DNA of 64,000 nt, from assembly GCA_947179155.2 (NCBI GenBank), contig OX359264.1, forward strand, positions 56,898,202-56,962,201, in the 5' to 3' direction. This document shows positions 11,084-24,327 of this stretch, piece by piece. Numbering within the stretch: position 1 is the first letter of the stretch; each line of letters starts with the position of its first letter. The position numbers and the translations under genes were made by a program. The notes beneath the pieces were generated by a model. It saw only the letters and a list, made by a program, of their open reading frames with translations, ran no database searches and had not been told where the DNA came from. The stretch is from Hedera helix (taxonomy: Eukaryota > Streptophyta > Magnoliopsida > Apiales > Araliaceae).

Positions 11084-11478
11084 CAATATTTAGAAAACCG
11101 GACCGGTCATCGAACTGAAAAAGTTACTAGGTGGATGGGTCACTGGTCTAACTAGTGGTCGAACCGTTATTGAACCAGTGACGTCATAAAATATATATAA
11201 AATATATTATTAATAATTAATAAAATTTTAAAATATCTAATTTTTTATAAGCTAAAATATAGTAAAATAATGTTATAATTAAAAATATTTTTGTAAAAAA
11301 AAAAAAAACTTGAAAACCGGGTCAACCGGTTCAACTACCGGTTGAACCACCGGTGGTCAACCTGTTTTTGATCGGGTCGCTGTTTTTTCGATTTTTTGGT
11401 CGGATCGGACCGGAAAATCGACCGGTTCTGGTCGGACCGCGGTCGGACCGCCGATCCGGTCCGGTTTTCTAAACATTG
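11084..11478. mobile_element. hAT MITE (395 bp) in the USE1 5'UTR intron
   Basis: The termini are inverted: CAATATTTAGAAAACCGGAC at the left, and CAATGTTTAGAAAACCGGAC when the right end is reverse complemented. An exact 8-bp direct repeat TTTGTAAC flanks the element (11076-11083 and 11479-11486), the hAT-type target duplication. The inner part is rich in ccggt/accgg palindromes and has no coding capacity. Confidence 0.85.
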
Positions 11479-11811
11479 TTTGTAACAGTCCGCTTTAACT
11501 TGTAGGTCTTTCCAGTCTTGGGTCTTCACCGCCAACAGCCAACTCCCTTCCGGAGGTTATACGAACAATTAGACTCTCCCTACTTTTTATCCTTTAGATC
11601 TGAAGTTCCTAGTACAAGTAAATACAATATCAGTATTTTCAGATTTGAATAATTTCGAAACTAGCAAGTCTCCCTCTGTATTCTCATCAACAGTATTAGG
11701 CTTTTTAACTGTTTTAATTTCCATATGTACATGTAAATATCACAATTGCCTTTGATTGGATCACATATTCCTGATCAATCATGTATTTTTTATATTGGTT
11801 TTTAGGGTATA

Positions 11812-14800
11812 ATGACGGTGTTGACTAAAACTGAAGTAAACCTGAGGCGATTGCTTGCAGCTGCTCCCCATCTAGAAAATCAGTCAAAGCTTATACATGT
11901 AAGTTTTCACTTTGAACTAGTAAAGAATTCCTAATCTTGTAATGGGATTGGTTTTAATTTTACATAAGGGTTTTTAATTTTCATTGTATTACTTAATTTA
12001 TGTGGTGGTGGGTTTTGGCAATTTGGTATGCTAATAAAGGTCTTTGCAGTATGTTTCTACTTTAAGAGAATTATTGGAGCAACTAGCTGAAGAGAAAACT
12101 CCAGAAGGATTACCAAGGTATGTCTGTTTGCCTTTTCTTTTTCTACTATGTTAAATTCTGGTAGATTTTTACTTGCCCCTATTGTGATTATTGGTACGTT
12201 TTATATTTTGGGGTTCTGCTTTGAATTACCAGTTGGATTCTTTTTCCAAACAAAGTCTACTTCTCCATACTCTATTTAGCTGAAAGGGACTTTGTTAGAT
12301 GTTAGTAGTTGATAATAAGGGCTTTAGGTTTACATTATCATTGTGTTCTTAACAGTGAAGTTTGTCAAAGACTCAGTTCTAGCTTGTTAATAGTTATTTC
12401 TTTCTTCCCCCCAAAATTTCAGATTTTAGAGTCAAGGAAAAACTGTTTCTTAATGTAGCTTTTCTAACTTAAAGTATCATGAATCACCATATGTGCATGT
12501 TGTATAAGTGTGCACAATATAGATGGTAAATTTGGAAATCATAAGATTTAGTAGTTTACTATTTAAAAGGGTAAAAGGGAAAATTTAGGATATGGGTGCC
12601 AGGTTATTACCTTTTTTACTGAATGAATCAGTATCCATAAGAAATTATAATATGTTCAATTTAGTGATGTTATCACTCGCATTCTGGAACTCTTTGTATA
12701 GGATATCCAAAGGAAAGGTGAATGAATATTCAGAGAAGATTGAAGCAATTGCTGCCAAATTAGCTACTCCTGTGGTGCGTGTATACTTACGCTCCCCCAA
12801 AATGTATCCAGGTTCCATGACATATTATGTTTAAACAAGCATGAAGTTTGGAGCAAGTTTTCTGTTGCACATACCTTTACATCTTGAAAGTACTGTGCAG
12901 CTTTTTATATTTTTAAATATATAAATTTGCATTATGGAAGATATGCTTCTTCTGTGATCATTTATGGAGCGGAATTGGATAATGTTTATTTAAACTTTTT
13001 ACACTAACAGGGGTTAATCCTTGTGAACTGAAAAATCTAAAAGAATTCTAAGAATTTCTTTTGAAGTTATTGATGTTCATCCGTCGATAGGATTTGAAAA
13101 AGGGTGTATTCTATTACTTTTTCTTTGGTTGTTCAAAGGACTATGAGAAAAGAAATTCTCGTAATATTGCCAAACCAGGCCATGGAGTTTGGGTTAGTAA
13201 AGTGTAGTCAAGGACTCTAGCTAATTCAAGCTTTAGTCAACCCAACCACACATATCCAAGCTTGGCTCAAATTTTTACCATGCTTGAGCTCGATTTGGGT
13301 TAGTTCACAAAAACATACTTCCCCCTCTTTTAATTATAACATAAGCACTAAAACGCTTCAACTTGCTGGGGCTGGGTCCAGATAGAGTCTCTCCACATAT
13401 TCTTTTGTCTCTATAGGTTACTTTATGCTGATTAATACAAAAGAACATAATTTCAAATTGTAAACTGTCACAATTTCAAGCTCACGTGATTAAATGAGCG
13501 AGCTTACAATTATGTTTGTATATCTAGATACTATGAACAATTATGACATTCCAAGAGCCTCGTTAGCGAGCCTGGTTCGTTTTATGGATAAAATATTTGT
13601 ACAACTACATATGAAAGAGTGTGTGTGTATATTCACAAGTCTTATCAAGACAAGATTATTTGAATTTGTTAGAAGCCTACCAAGCTGGGTTTTGATTGTG
13701 TTCAGACTCTTTATCAAGCAAACCTGATTATGTGAACTCGGCTTGTTAGCTTAAAAAATCCAGATCGAATGAGATATAATTGTACTGAGCTTGCTTTCAA
13801 CTCAAACATCCAGTTAGTTTGGCAGTATACAAGAAGAACCATTATGTAATAAAAGTCTCATTGTAGCACTTTCATAAATGAGGAATTCTTTTGCATTGTT
13901 GCGCGAGCTTTTGTAAATCCATTCTTTGAGGAATCTGATGTTCTAATCACCATGATTTGGAAAGTTTAAAAAATTTCTTCATCTCTCTGTATTGCTATCT
14001 CGGCTTTCCTACTCCAGCTGCTGTGTCAGTTATCAGTCCTAAAATTTAGTATTCGTAGTTGAACTTTTATGCTGAAAATTTTCATTTTTAATATATTCCT
14101 TTTCTTTTTGTCCTCACCAAGGGACGGTATTTTGAACAATATATATTAATGTCTATTTTTTTTTTATGAGAAAGTATATTAAAATGGTTGCTGTAAAGAA
14201 ATATTAAGGTCTGATTTTATGTGATGGCTCGTTTCTTTCCTTGAAAAAAGAAAATATAGCTTCGTAGCAAATAACTATTTCTTTGGCAAACTCCAGTGTG
14301 ATGTGCAAGTAGCTCAGGTTCCTATTGCTGGGACTTCTGCCAGTGAAAACCCTTCTAAAACTGAAGGGGAAAGTATTCACTATTCTTCGGGTCTGAGGAG
14401 GAGATCCGTGTAAGTGAAACTATTGATTTATTGTAGTTCACATTTTATGGTTTCTTTTCTTTCTTGTTTTCTTCATTTTTGAGTTAAACAGGCCACCACT
14501 GAATGTCAAGGAAGGAACTCAGGATACTGTTGAAACTGATCAATCAGTGCCCGTGAAGTTGGATGCCGCTGCACAGACACATATTGGAAAACACAGGTAT
14601 ATATTATACTTGCTGTTACATTAAATATGCCTTTTAGGTTCTCGTTAACCACTTATTACTTTATGCCTATGTAGTTACGCTTGCTATGATATTATATCGT
14701 TATAAACGTACTTCTTTTTATTGCCTTGACAGAAAGCTTCAAGAAGACTTGACAGATGAAATGGTTGTGTTGGCACGACAACTCAAAGAGAGTAGTCTAA

Positions 14801-15320
14801 TGATGAGTCAATCCCTCAAAAATACCGAGAAAGTAAGTCCAAAGAATCTAAGGTAGCTTTGGTTCACTTAAATACCGATGCCTTAAGGTAGGTATTAGGT
14901 TTGTATATCCAATTTGCATTACAAAAGTGGAATGTGTTTTAACTCGGACAAGTCAGTCATCCTGATTACCATGAACTAAATTTCTTTTCCTCGTGTTTTC
15001 TGTATTTAACAATTTCCATATAGGGCAAACGAAAAGTGGGTAAGGGAGTGGACTGCACTTGTTATCCAAAGCGATTTAAATACACCCTTGATTTGAATTG
15101 ATGATCAACTGGGTCTCATAGTTTGGTGGTAATTTGACTGCAGATACTCGATTCAACAGAGAAGGCCGTCGAACATAGCTTGGCAAGCACTGGTCATGCC
15201 AGTACACGAGCAATGGAAGTATACTCCCATAGTTTCAAGACTACATGCTTCACGTGGCTTGCGATCTTTGTAATGACATGCATTTTCATCATGGTTGTAC
15301 TCCTTATCCGTGTTACTTAG
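11812..15320 (+). CDS. USE1: USE1-like SNARE, ER-Golgi trafficking (7 coding exons, 240 aa)
   Basis: USE1/SLT1 is an ER-resident Qc-type SNARE needed for fusion of retrograde Golgi-to-ER vesicles. Coding exons: 11812-11898, 12050-12117, 12702-12774, 14297-14409, 14492-14596, 14733-14832 and 15144-15320. They sum to 723 nt, stay in frame across every junction and use GT-AG splice sites. The protein starts [20 protein letters not shown], which matches plant Use1 proteins. A linker follows ([12 protein letters not shown]), then a heptad-rich SNARE segment (about residues 150-210, [20 protein letters not shown]), and one C-terminal membrane anchor (about 216-237, [20 protein letters not shown]) with a tiny lumenal tail. 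The 240-residue length is normal for the plant family, and I see no lesion. The start is the first ATG after the 5'UTR intron. Intron 3 (12775-14296) is the longest coding intron. The next gene downstream also encodes an ER-Golgi SNARE. Confidence 0.9.
13180..13830. repeat. degenerate repeat inside a USE1 intron
   Basis: This part of intron 3 has scattered gagctcgatttgggtt, agcgagcctggttcg and ctcggcttgttagctt blocks. Such text is common in old non-autonomous plant DNA transposons with repeats of the gagctcgagc type. I could not define ends or a target duplication. Confidence 0.3.
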
Positions 15321-15780
15321 AACAGCCATATATACCTACCTCAGTCACTGCTTTATCAAATGAAACTGGGCTTGTAGCACAACTCTTGTAATGATTGGGA
15401 ATATAGTTTTTGAGCAATTTACAAGGTAGTATGTTTGTTTACTCTTGTATTTTTTCCAGAGTTGATTTTCTGATATGGATAAGCAATTAGGTTAAGCAAG
15501 CTATAATTTAAATAATAGGTGCTCTTGATAGTGGTTGTGCATATATTCTTTTTCCTCTTCTTTGCCTTTGCTCCTCTCTTTTTCCCCTGATATCATTCTT
15601 ATCCTTTTTCCCTTCTAATGGATTCTAAATGCTTTAAATATGGAGGACAAGAAAGCTGTCATTTATCCCCTCCTTTACCGATGGAAATTAGCATCATTTT
15701 GTAGACTTGCTAGATTCTCGTACATTTCACAAATCTTGATCCGGCAATCAACTTATGACAAGGAAATATGGCAATGGGGG

Positions 15781-15786
<6 letters not shown>

Positions 15787-15818
<32 letters not shown>
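15787..15818. repeat. (TA)n microsatellite
   Basis: About 15 TA units preceded by a short GT run. It lies between USE1 and BET1, a stretch with no other recognisable feature. Confidence 0.95.
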
Positions 15819-15820
<2 letters not shown>

Positions 15821-16559
15821 CATATTTTAGGAGCCTTCATCATATTATTATGTTCAAGTCGCATATTTTTTTTGTTGGTAGTTTTAGGATTGCAAGGGAA
15901 AGAGTATTTGAACTCAAATAGAAGACTCAAATTATTTACAACCCGTGTATTTATATTGAACTTTAAGCAATTAGGAAGATTCTATTATTTAATTGAAAGG
16001 CATCTCTAATTATGATATCAAGGTCAAGTTTATATGGTAGGAGTAATTCTCTCTTTTCCTCGATCAAAAAAGATTTTTTTTTAAAAAATATTTATTTTTT
16101 TTCTCAGTCAAAATTGAAAAAAATATATTTTTAAAGGAGATGACTATTATGTCACGAGTCAAGACATAAAATAAGTTCTTTACTTCTCTTCGTCTGTCTT
16201 ACAATGAGAGTCAATTTTTATTTTGGGTCTCTTTTATTACACATTTTAACATTTGTCAAAAATTATGTATTAATATTCAAAAATTAATCATATTCTCTTT
16301 TTTGTTAATACCGCCAGGCACGGGGGCCAACCCGCGATGAAAGATTTATTAATATCAATTTTACCCTCATGTTTCTTTTAAATATAAAATAATTGACCAT
16401 TATAATTCTAATATTATTTATCATGCTATTAATCCTTCCGGTCTACCAAAAAAGAAATTTAATTTATGAATATTAAAAATATATTTTTTGTTAAATACAA
16501 ATTGTTTATTTACAGTTACTTTGGTCCCGTCCCGGTTTAGTTATCTAGTTAGCATATGT

Positions 16560-17012
16560 TAAAATTTTGACCTGAGCTTCGTTTCCTTTCCTCCGTTATT
16601 CTGTCTCCTCAAGTTGCCTGCCTCCCTCCCCCTCCCAGAGGTATCACCGCTGCAACTCTCACTCCAATTTGCTTGCTTTCATTCCCTTGTAGAGTAATGA
16701 GCTACTAACTAATAATAGTATCTCATAAGATTATAATTTCCCTCAATTCCTTATTTATTCTTTTGTTTTCTCCCAAACAACGGAATTTCTCAATTCTGTT
16801 TTCCGAAAATTGCTTACGATAACCCCTCCCCCCCAGATATTGTTCTTACTTTACAATAATTAGATCGTCTAGAGCTGTGATATCTTTTATTTTAATTGGT
16901 TTCGGAATCTCGTTATAATTTCTGGATGAATCATCTTATTTTCTACAGAATCAAGCTGTCGTCACTGATCTGCACAAACTGTTGTTATGTCGTTATCTAT
17001 GAATTCCAGAAG
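16560..17012 (+). promoter_or_regulatory. BET1 5' leader with a short 5'UTR intron
   Basis: A pyrimidine-rich leader (about 16570-16640, cctccctccccctcccagag) ends at a GT donor at 16641. An acceptor, ttctacag, at 16948 opens the exon that carries the BET1 start codon at 16999. The gene would therefore have a 5'UTR intron of about 0.3 kb. Leader start and transcription start are inferred. Confidence 0.45.
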
Positions 17013-20000
17013 GTATGTATGTGTACTAAAACTCTCAAGTTCTATAATGTGTGTACCTGTCTAATTTTTCTGTATTCTTCTTTTTTGCTTGTTAAATCCA
17101 TGTTTTTTCCCTTCAAGTTATTAGGCTACATTATTAGTTAAATCCAAGTTATTGGTTACCATTTTATCAAATTTCTTTATCATATCTCATTTTTGTTCGA
17201 CTGTGGTGCTTAATTGTGTGAATGTGCATGACTTATAGAGAGGAAAGTATACTGGAACTATCACAATGCTTTGAAATAGAATCCGATCTTCATATCGTTA
17301 ACAAAGACTTGTTTTTTCTGTAAGGATTTTCAATTGGGAAATTTACGGATTTGGGTGTTCTTTTGAGATTTCAAACAGGTGATATACGAATGGCAACATG
17401 ATAGGGAGGACTGCAAACTCTAAGGTCCCACCATGATCTTAGGGTCTCTTGTACATATCCCTGCTTCAACCCAATCAACTTTTCAAACGTGTTTACATCC
17501 TGTGCTGTTCACATTAGATGGAACACAGCTAATGGGTTGCCAATGACAAGCTAAGATCTCGGAGACAACTATTGGCGAATTGAAAAATACTGTAATTGTC
17601 ACTCAATGAATTGCAATCTAATTGCATACTTAAGAATAAGAAATAAAAACTGCAATCTAACTAGGGCGAGGAACCTCTAGTTTTCTAATAAAAAAAGAAG
17701 ATACTTCAGTTTTTCAACAAAATACTTGAAAAGTGATGAGTTTTAAATTTTTGTTGTTTATCTACCAGAAAAAACTTCTCTGTGTTTTTTTTAATTGTTT
17801 TCAACATCTCATATTGAGACTCTCTGGAGCAGCACATGCACCATGATTTCGAGCGCATTTCTGATACATTTGCATGTTGCTCTTTCCTTTTCTCATGAAA
17901 TAATTTATGTCCTTTAGGATTTCTGTCGGTCCTTTGAAAAATCATCTCCATTATCAACAATACACATGCCATATTTGCCTCTGAATATGGAGAAAGCATC
18001 CATTGAAAGTTTAACAGTTCCATAATTCAAAAATTTACTCAGCATTGAAATCTTAGCTCTATGATGCACAGATTTTGCTTGTGTGCTTTTAAGACAACTT
18101 AACAATCTGATGCATATATGTCCTGTCACAAATTTTTTGGTATCTGGTTTTGCTAATAAGTCCATAACACTGTTCTAAAAATTCCCGCCTAGGTCCGATT
18201 AGTCCCCGCCTAGGCGCTAGGCCTCCCTTTGGCGCCACGCCTAGGCCGCCTAGCGCCTTGCCTATACCCAAGGAGGAAAAAAAATTCCTCCAGGAAATTA
18301 TACGGGACTAGACGGGTAAGATGGAGAAATTAGGCTCCCCCAAGCGAAAAATTTAGGGCTGCAATTGTTTTTTTTTTTTAATTTTAATAATTAAGCTACA
18401 AAACGACGTTTTAGGAATAGATGGAGAAGTTGAGGGTTGTTTGGGCCTTACTTGGGAAGCGGTTGGTGAAGCATCCGAAATTGATAGCGTGATAGAGCTT
18501 AGGAGAAATAGTAGAAATGTTAGAGTAAGAGAACTCCATGAAAAAAAAATTTTGTTTGATGATGACACGGAAGAAGAGAGAGATGAGGAGTATGAATGTG
18601 AGCCCGATGGAGATATTATCTTGAAGGGATATGGAGAAGAAAAGTTAGAGAGAGATATAGAGGGATATGGAGATGAGGATTATTAGTTTGTATTTTTTAT
18701 TATTTGTTTATGTTTGAACTTTAAACAATTTCATGTTTCTATTTGAACTTTGACATTAGTATTATGGATGTGTTTGAACTTTAAGCAAAAACTTTTATTA
18801 TTTTTATTATAGATTGTTTTCTTTTATATTATTGTTTTGTTTAGATAAATGTAAGATAAATATTAAAATTTGCTTAAAATAAAAAATCCCGCCCAGGCCT
18901 CCTAGGCGCTAGTCCTCCCCGGCCGCCCGCTTCCCGCCTAGCGCCTTTTAGAACCTTGGTCCATAATGCTTAGAAAGTTTGTTGTACTAGTTTATCATAT
19001 GCTTTCCTGTAATGTGTAATGTGGGGAAAGCTATATATTTCATGTAACACCCACTTCTCAAAATAGAAAGGGAGGTTATGCACAAACAAAATCTAAGGAA
19101 CATATCTTTACACTTGCCCTTGAATTATCTTGCAAACTTGCCGGAAGAAAAATACAGTATGAACCAAATGTCCAGTACAGATAAAGAAATACAAAAGAAG
19201 CAAAACTAAAATATAGAACCTCAATGCCCGAGACATATTTATGATACCCCCACCAGTGTTCTAAAAGACGGTCTAGGCACTAAGCCCCCATGTGGCGCCT
19301 CGCCTAGGCCTCAAGCAGCAAAAAAAGCGCTCCAAGAAATTAGGCGAGGTTACGCGGGCTAGTCGGGGCCTAGGCGATCAAGGCGTTGTATAATTTAGGC
19401 AGAGCTAGGCGGGACCTAGGCGAAAAATTTGGGCTGCAATTGTTTTATTTTAATATTTATATAAATATAAATATTGATATATTTATTTTTCTAATGATTT
19501 ACTATGTTCATAATGCAGGTTATAACATATAAAATCACAACAAGAAGTGAACAAGATCAAGTCAGAATGAATAATTTTATTATAGTTGTAATTTTTGAAC
19601 TTGAACCAACTTCAAATTATATAAATGATGATACATTTGTAATATTTAGTTTAATTCAAATATAATTCTTAAATTTATGTTTAGTTTGTTAAGTTTTAAT
19701 AACGAATTGAATTATTGAAATTTTAAATTTTATTATTTAATAGCAATCTTGTTTATGAATAAAACTAATACAATAAAGATATGTTAGCCATACTTCTTAG
19801 CATATGGTCTTTGTCATTTTCTTTAAGTCCTCAATTTTTAATTTTGAAGATTACACAAATAAAAATAATTTCATAATTAATAATATCAAATGTCACATTC
19901 AATAAATTTCACACTAATTTTTAAAAATAACATTTATTTAATTTTTTTAGAGATAAGAAATACATTCAAAAGCCATAAAGATGAACAACACAATGTCCAA

Positions 20001-21038
20001 AAAAATTGAAATTAATATCATCTAATCATATTCATTGATTTACAGGTGAAAAAAATATCTCCAAAACAGAATGCTAATGAAAATAACCATGTCTACATAC
20101 AAAACTTGGTAGAAAGTATCAAACTAAATATTATGCTAGCTCAGACTCTCTTCAACTCTCTGTTTGCTCCCTTAACCTCCTAATTGTGATCCGAATTGTT
20201 ACGGTGGCAGCTGTCATGTTGCATAGAAAAAATAGATCTAGAAATGGGATTAGTAACATGTAAGATAAAAGTAGTAGATAGGTAAAACTACTAGAGAATT
20301 ATTACTTTAATGTGTATGCAAAGGCATTTATTATCTTTATTATAGATTGTTTTGTTTTATATTATTGTTTTGTTTGGATAAATGTAATATAACTTAAAAT
20401 AAAAAATCTCACCTAGGCCCCTTAACCGCTAAGCCCCCCTCGGCCACCCGCCTAGCGCCTTTTAGAACATTGACTCTCACAGGTGGTTATAGCTCATGTA
20501 TACCCTACGGTATTATGTAACAAAATAAAGATATTATGTCACAACACATGCGACACAATATCAACAAAAAGGTTCTTAGTATACATGTTAAGCTGAAACG
20601 AATCAACACAAAGTCTCCAAAATAAATTAACATGTACGTTCCACAAAATCAAAATAAATACTAGATATGCTCAACAAGTCCAAAGAGTACAAGTACGAGT
20701 TCTAAGTATCAATGCCAAAACGAAACTATCAGATGAATTTGAGAATAAAAAATCAGGTGAAACAATGACTAACTTTTAAACGAAAAGCAAAACGAACAAA
20801 TCAAAATTAAAAGGATTATAGCTAAAAGAGTACGAAATTTGTACCTGGATTAAGCAATGTAATACTCAGAAATTATATTGTAATTATGATTCGTTAAATT
20901 CCCTCCGTCTTGAACTAGTCACCTAAATAATAAGTTTATAAATTATAATTTTCAAAATTAAAAACAAGTTTATAATTATTCTGATTATCACATAAATATT
21001 TATGTCTGTAATATCACATTTTATTCCCTATGGTTTGT

Positions 21039-21103
<65 letters not shown>

Positions 21104-24100
21104 ATTATTATGATTATTATATATTCTATTTTTTTACTTATTGTTAATACAAAAGTACTTACGGACTTACCATTACAACATACTAAAAACCATCCTTTTA
21201 GTAATTAAAGTAGCTAACGTGAATTATATATGTATATATATATCATTATGTATATGTGATCGACTCATTCGGATAAGAATTCTTCTTGAACCAGGTTGCA
21301 TAGTATAAATGGAAAAGGTCCAACATTGCAGAATTGTGGATAGCCCACCAAAATATAAAATAAAGTCTAGTTAAAATATTTAAAAATAAATTTAACTATT
21401 ATTTTAATATTATTATATTTTTTTTCGGGTATTACATTACCTCCATCTTAAAAAGGATTCCGTCCCCGGATTCAAAAGAATGGAACGTATCTAATTTTCA
21501 AAGAGATGCTAATACTCTGCTCGAATAAACTCCTACATCTCTCAAGAAGCTTCCCACTCCGAATGGTTCCTCTATAAAACCTTAACAAACGGAATTGTTT
21601 TCCTTCTCATAAACCACTCTTGATGATCCAAAATCGCCTTGGCTTGCTCTTCACAAGTAAGATACTCCCTAATCTTATTGAACGGTTCTTGCACCACATA
21701 CAATGGATGATAATGCTGACTTCTCAACCCAAATCGCAGAACACCCTTCCAAGAGAAAACTTTCAAAAATACATGCTTATCCGGTTTGAACTTTAAGGTC
21801 CTCCTGTGTGCTTATCAGCATAACTCTTCTACCAAGATTGAGTCGACCTCAATTTCTCCTTAGCCACAAGTACCTTCTCCGTAGTGATTTAAACTAACTC
21901 AGGCCCTTTTGACACCACAAGTTCAAGCTCATGACGCAAAATGCCTTCGTGCGACGCCTAACACAGACTAACGTCCAACGTTGTCTTGCACCCAGTATGA
22001 CCTAGTGCCTAACTTTGCCTCTTGTCCAATGCCACACAATACTCCGACAGGCTTCACACCCAAAATAAACTTGATGGCAAACTCAACTTCCCGTTGCGGT
22101 GACAACCCTGATAATTCTTCAGGAAACACATCAGAAAACTCACGAACAAGTAGAACATCCTCAAAACGAGATTCTCTCATAGAGGTATCCTTCATAAATG
22201 CCAAATACTTCTCACAATCCTTTGTCACCAACTTCCAAACCTTAAAAGCTGAAATCAACTTCACCACCTTACTCGGTCGTGAACCCTGAAATATGAACTA
22301 TGGAGACTTCACATCTCCAAATATAACCTTCTTCGCCTGACAATTGATAGTAGTCTGGTGCTTATCCAACTAGTCAATCCCAATAATCACTTAAAAGTTG
22401 TACATACCCATTGGAAGAGGATTAGCCCCACGAATTTTATCTCCAAAGCTGATCGGACATTCTCGATACAAATCAGAAATAACGACAGGAGTCCCCATCG
22501 GGGTGACAATAGACATAGCAAAATCTAAAGACTTAGATTACACAATAAGATGTGTAAAAAAAGAATTCGCAACAATCGAATGAGTATAGCTAATATCAAT
22601 TAAAATATAAGTCTCACGACTGCTAACTAAAAGAGTGTTAAAAACAGTACATGACACATCTATCACCTAATTATATGACAAGGCGAACACACGTTCTTCG
22701 TGGCACTAACCGACATTGCCACCATTATCACCACCTCCACTACCTTTAGTGGATTTACAAGCCATCAACAAAACAAAATAACGAATAGAAGCGAAATCGA
22801 CTCGAAGTAAATTTGAATATATATAACTGATACGATAGTTGAACATAATATAAACAGAACAAAAACATAACTCAAATGTCTACCCATAACTCACAGGTCA
22901 AACCTAAATAGACTTTCTACAAGAAAGAAACCTAAGCTCTGATACCAACTCTGTAACATTCCCTTCCCGATATAGAAAGGGAGGTTACGCACAAACAAAG
23001 CCTAAGCAAAATATCACAACTAAAAGGAATATCTCTTCACACTTGTCCTTGAATCCCCTTGCAAACTGCAGGAAGAAAAACACAACATGAGCCAAATGCC
23101 CAGTACAGAAAAAAAAATACAAAAGAAGCAAAACTAAAATATAGAACCAAATGAGCGGAATACAAATGATAATCTCAAATATCAATGCCAACAGAAAACA
23201 GAAATACCAAAGTAAAAGTATAGCTGAGTCAACAGAATTAACGAAACAAAATAGAAGGCCAAATACTAATCTCAAATTTATCTTGCCCCACAGACAACTC
23301 AAAAGAATACTAAACTGAACTAAATTGAAATGAATAACCCAATCAACTGAACTGAACTGAATAACACAATAAAATAATAGGCTGAATCAAAGTGGTTAGG
23401 TGTTATTTCATATCGAGCTCAGAACAAGACAGAAATATACCTTGTCACACAAGCAAGTCAAAATACTGTTACGCAGACAAAATAATGCCACACAGGCAAA
23501 ATAATTTCACGCAGGCAAATCATACATTGGACCGCGAATCCAAATGCATGCAAAATTGGAAAGTGTGTTCAGCACTACAAATAATACCAACCCGTAGAAC
23601 AGAACAAAACACCACATGGTCAACTCCCACTGGAGCACAAAACGGAGACTCCGTAGACTAATCACACCGTCACGGAAAGTGTCATGTCTCAGTGTTCAGA
23701 GACATGATTGTGATACCCCCACGGGCGGTTGTAGCTCAGGTATACCCTACGGTATCATCTAACAAAATAAAAATATCATGTCATAGCACATGCGACAAAA
23801 TACCAATAAAAGGGTTCTAAGTATACATGTTAAACTGAAATGGATTAACACAAAGTCTCCAAAATAAATTACCATGTATGTTCTATAGAATCAAAACAAA
23901 TACTAGATATACGCAACAAGTCCAAAGAATACAAGTACGAGGTCTAAGTATCAATGGTAAAACGAAACTATCACGTGAATTTGAGAATGAACAATCAGGT
24001 GAAACAATGACTAACTTTTAAACGAAAAGCAAAACGAACAAATCAAAATTAAAAGGATTATCGCTGAAAAAGTACGGAATCCGTACCTGGATTAAGCAAT

Positions 24101-24282
24101 GTAATACCCAGAAATTATATTGCAATTATGATTCATTAAATTCCCTCCGTCTTGAACTAGTCACCTAAATAATAAGTTTATAGATTATAATTTTCAAAAA
24201 TAAAAACAAGTTTCTAATTATTCTTATTATCTCACATAAATATTTATGTCTGTAATATCACATTTTATTCCCTATGGTTTGT

Positions 24283-24327
<45 letters not shown>

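Larger units (their letters stand above)
10000..11805 (+). promoter_or_regulatory. USE1 5' leader: noncoding first exon and long 5'UTR intron
   Basis: A CT-rich leader-like stretch (about 10000-10237, with ctttccctcgtcgg and ctcttctctctaactcg) ends at a donor, aataag|gtataat (10238). The acceptor tttttag|g at 11805 lies six bases before the USE1 start codon. The implied 5'UTR intron is 1.57 kb and contains one complete and one partial hAT MITE. First introns in 5'UTRs of plant housekeeping genes often raise expression. The transcription start is not visible from sequence alone. Confidence 0.55.
19043..21436 (-). repeat. 3' LTR (in element orientation), interrupted by a hAT element
   Basis: This copy starts TGTAACACCC and ends gggtattaca. 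It matches the right LTR over several blocks (for example aatagaaagggaggtta and caaagtctccaaaataaatt). It differs by a hAT insertion at 19254-20472 and by a deletion of roughly 0.5 kb near 19222. It also has a much longer (TA)n run (21046-21100) than the partner LTR. Confidence 0.88.

Noticed and set aside
12592..12834. 80-codon open frame starting in a USE1 intron
   Set aside because: It merges intron sequence with the true 12702-12774 exon; splice sites define the exon.
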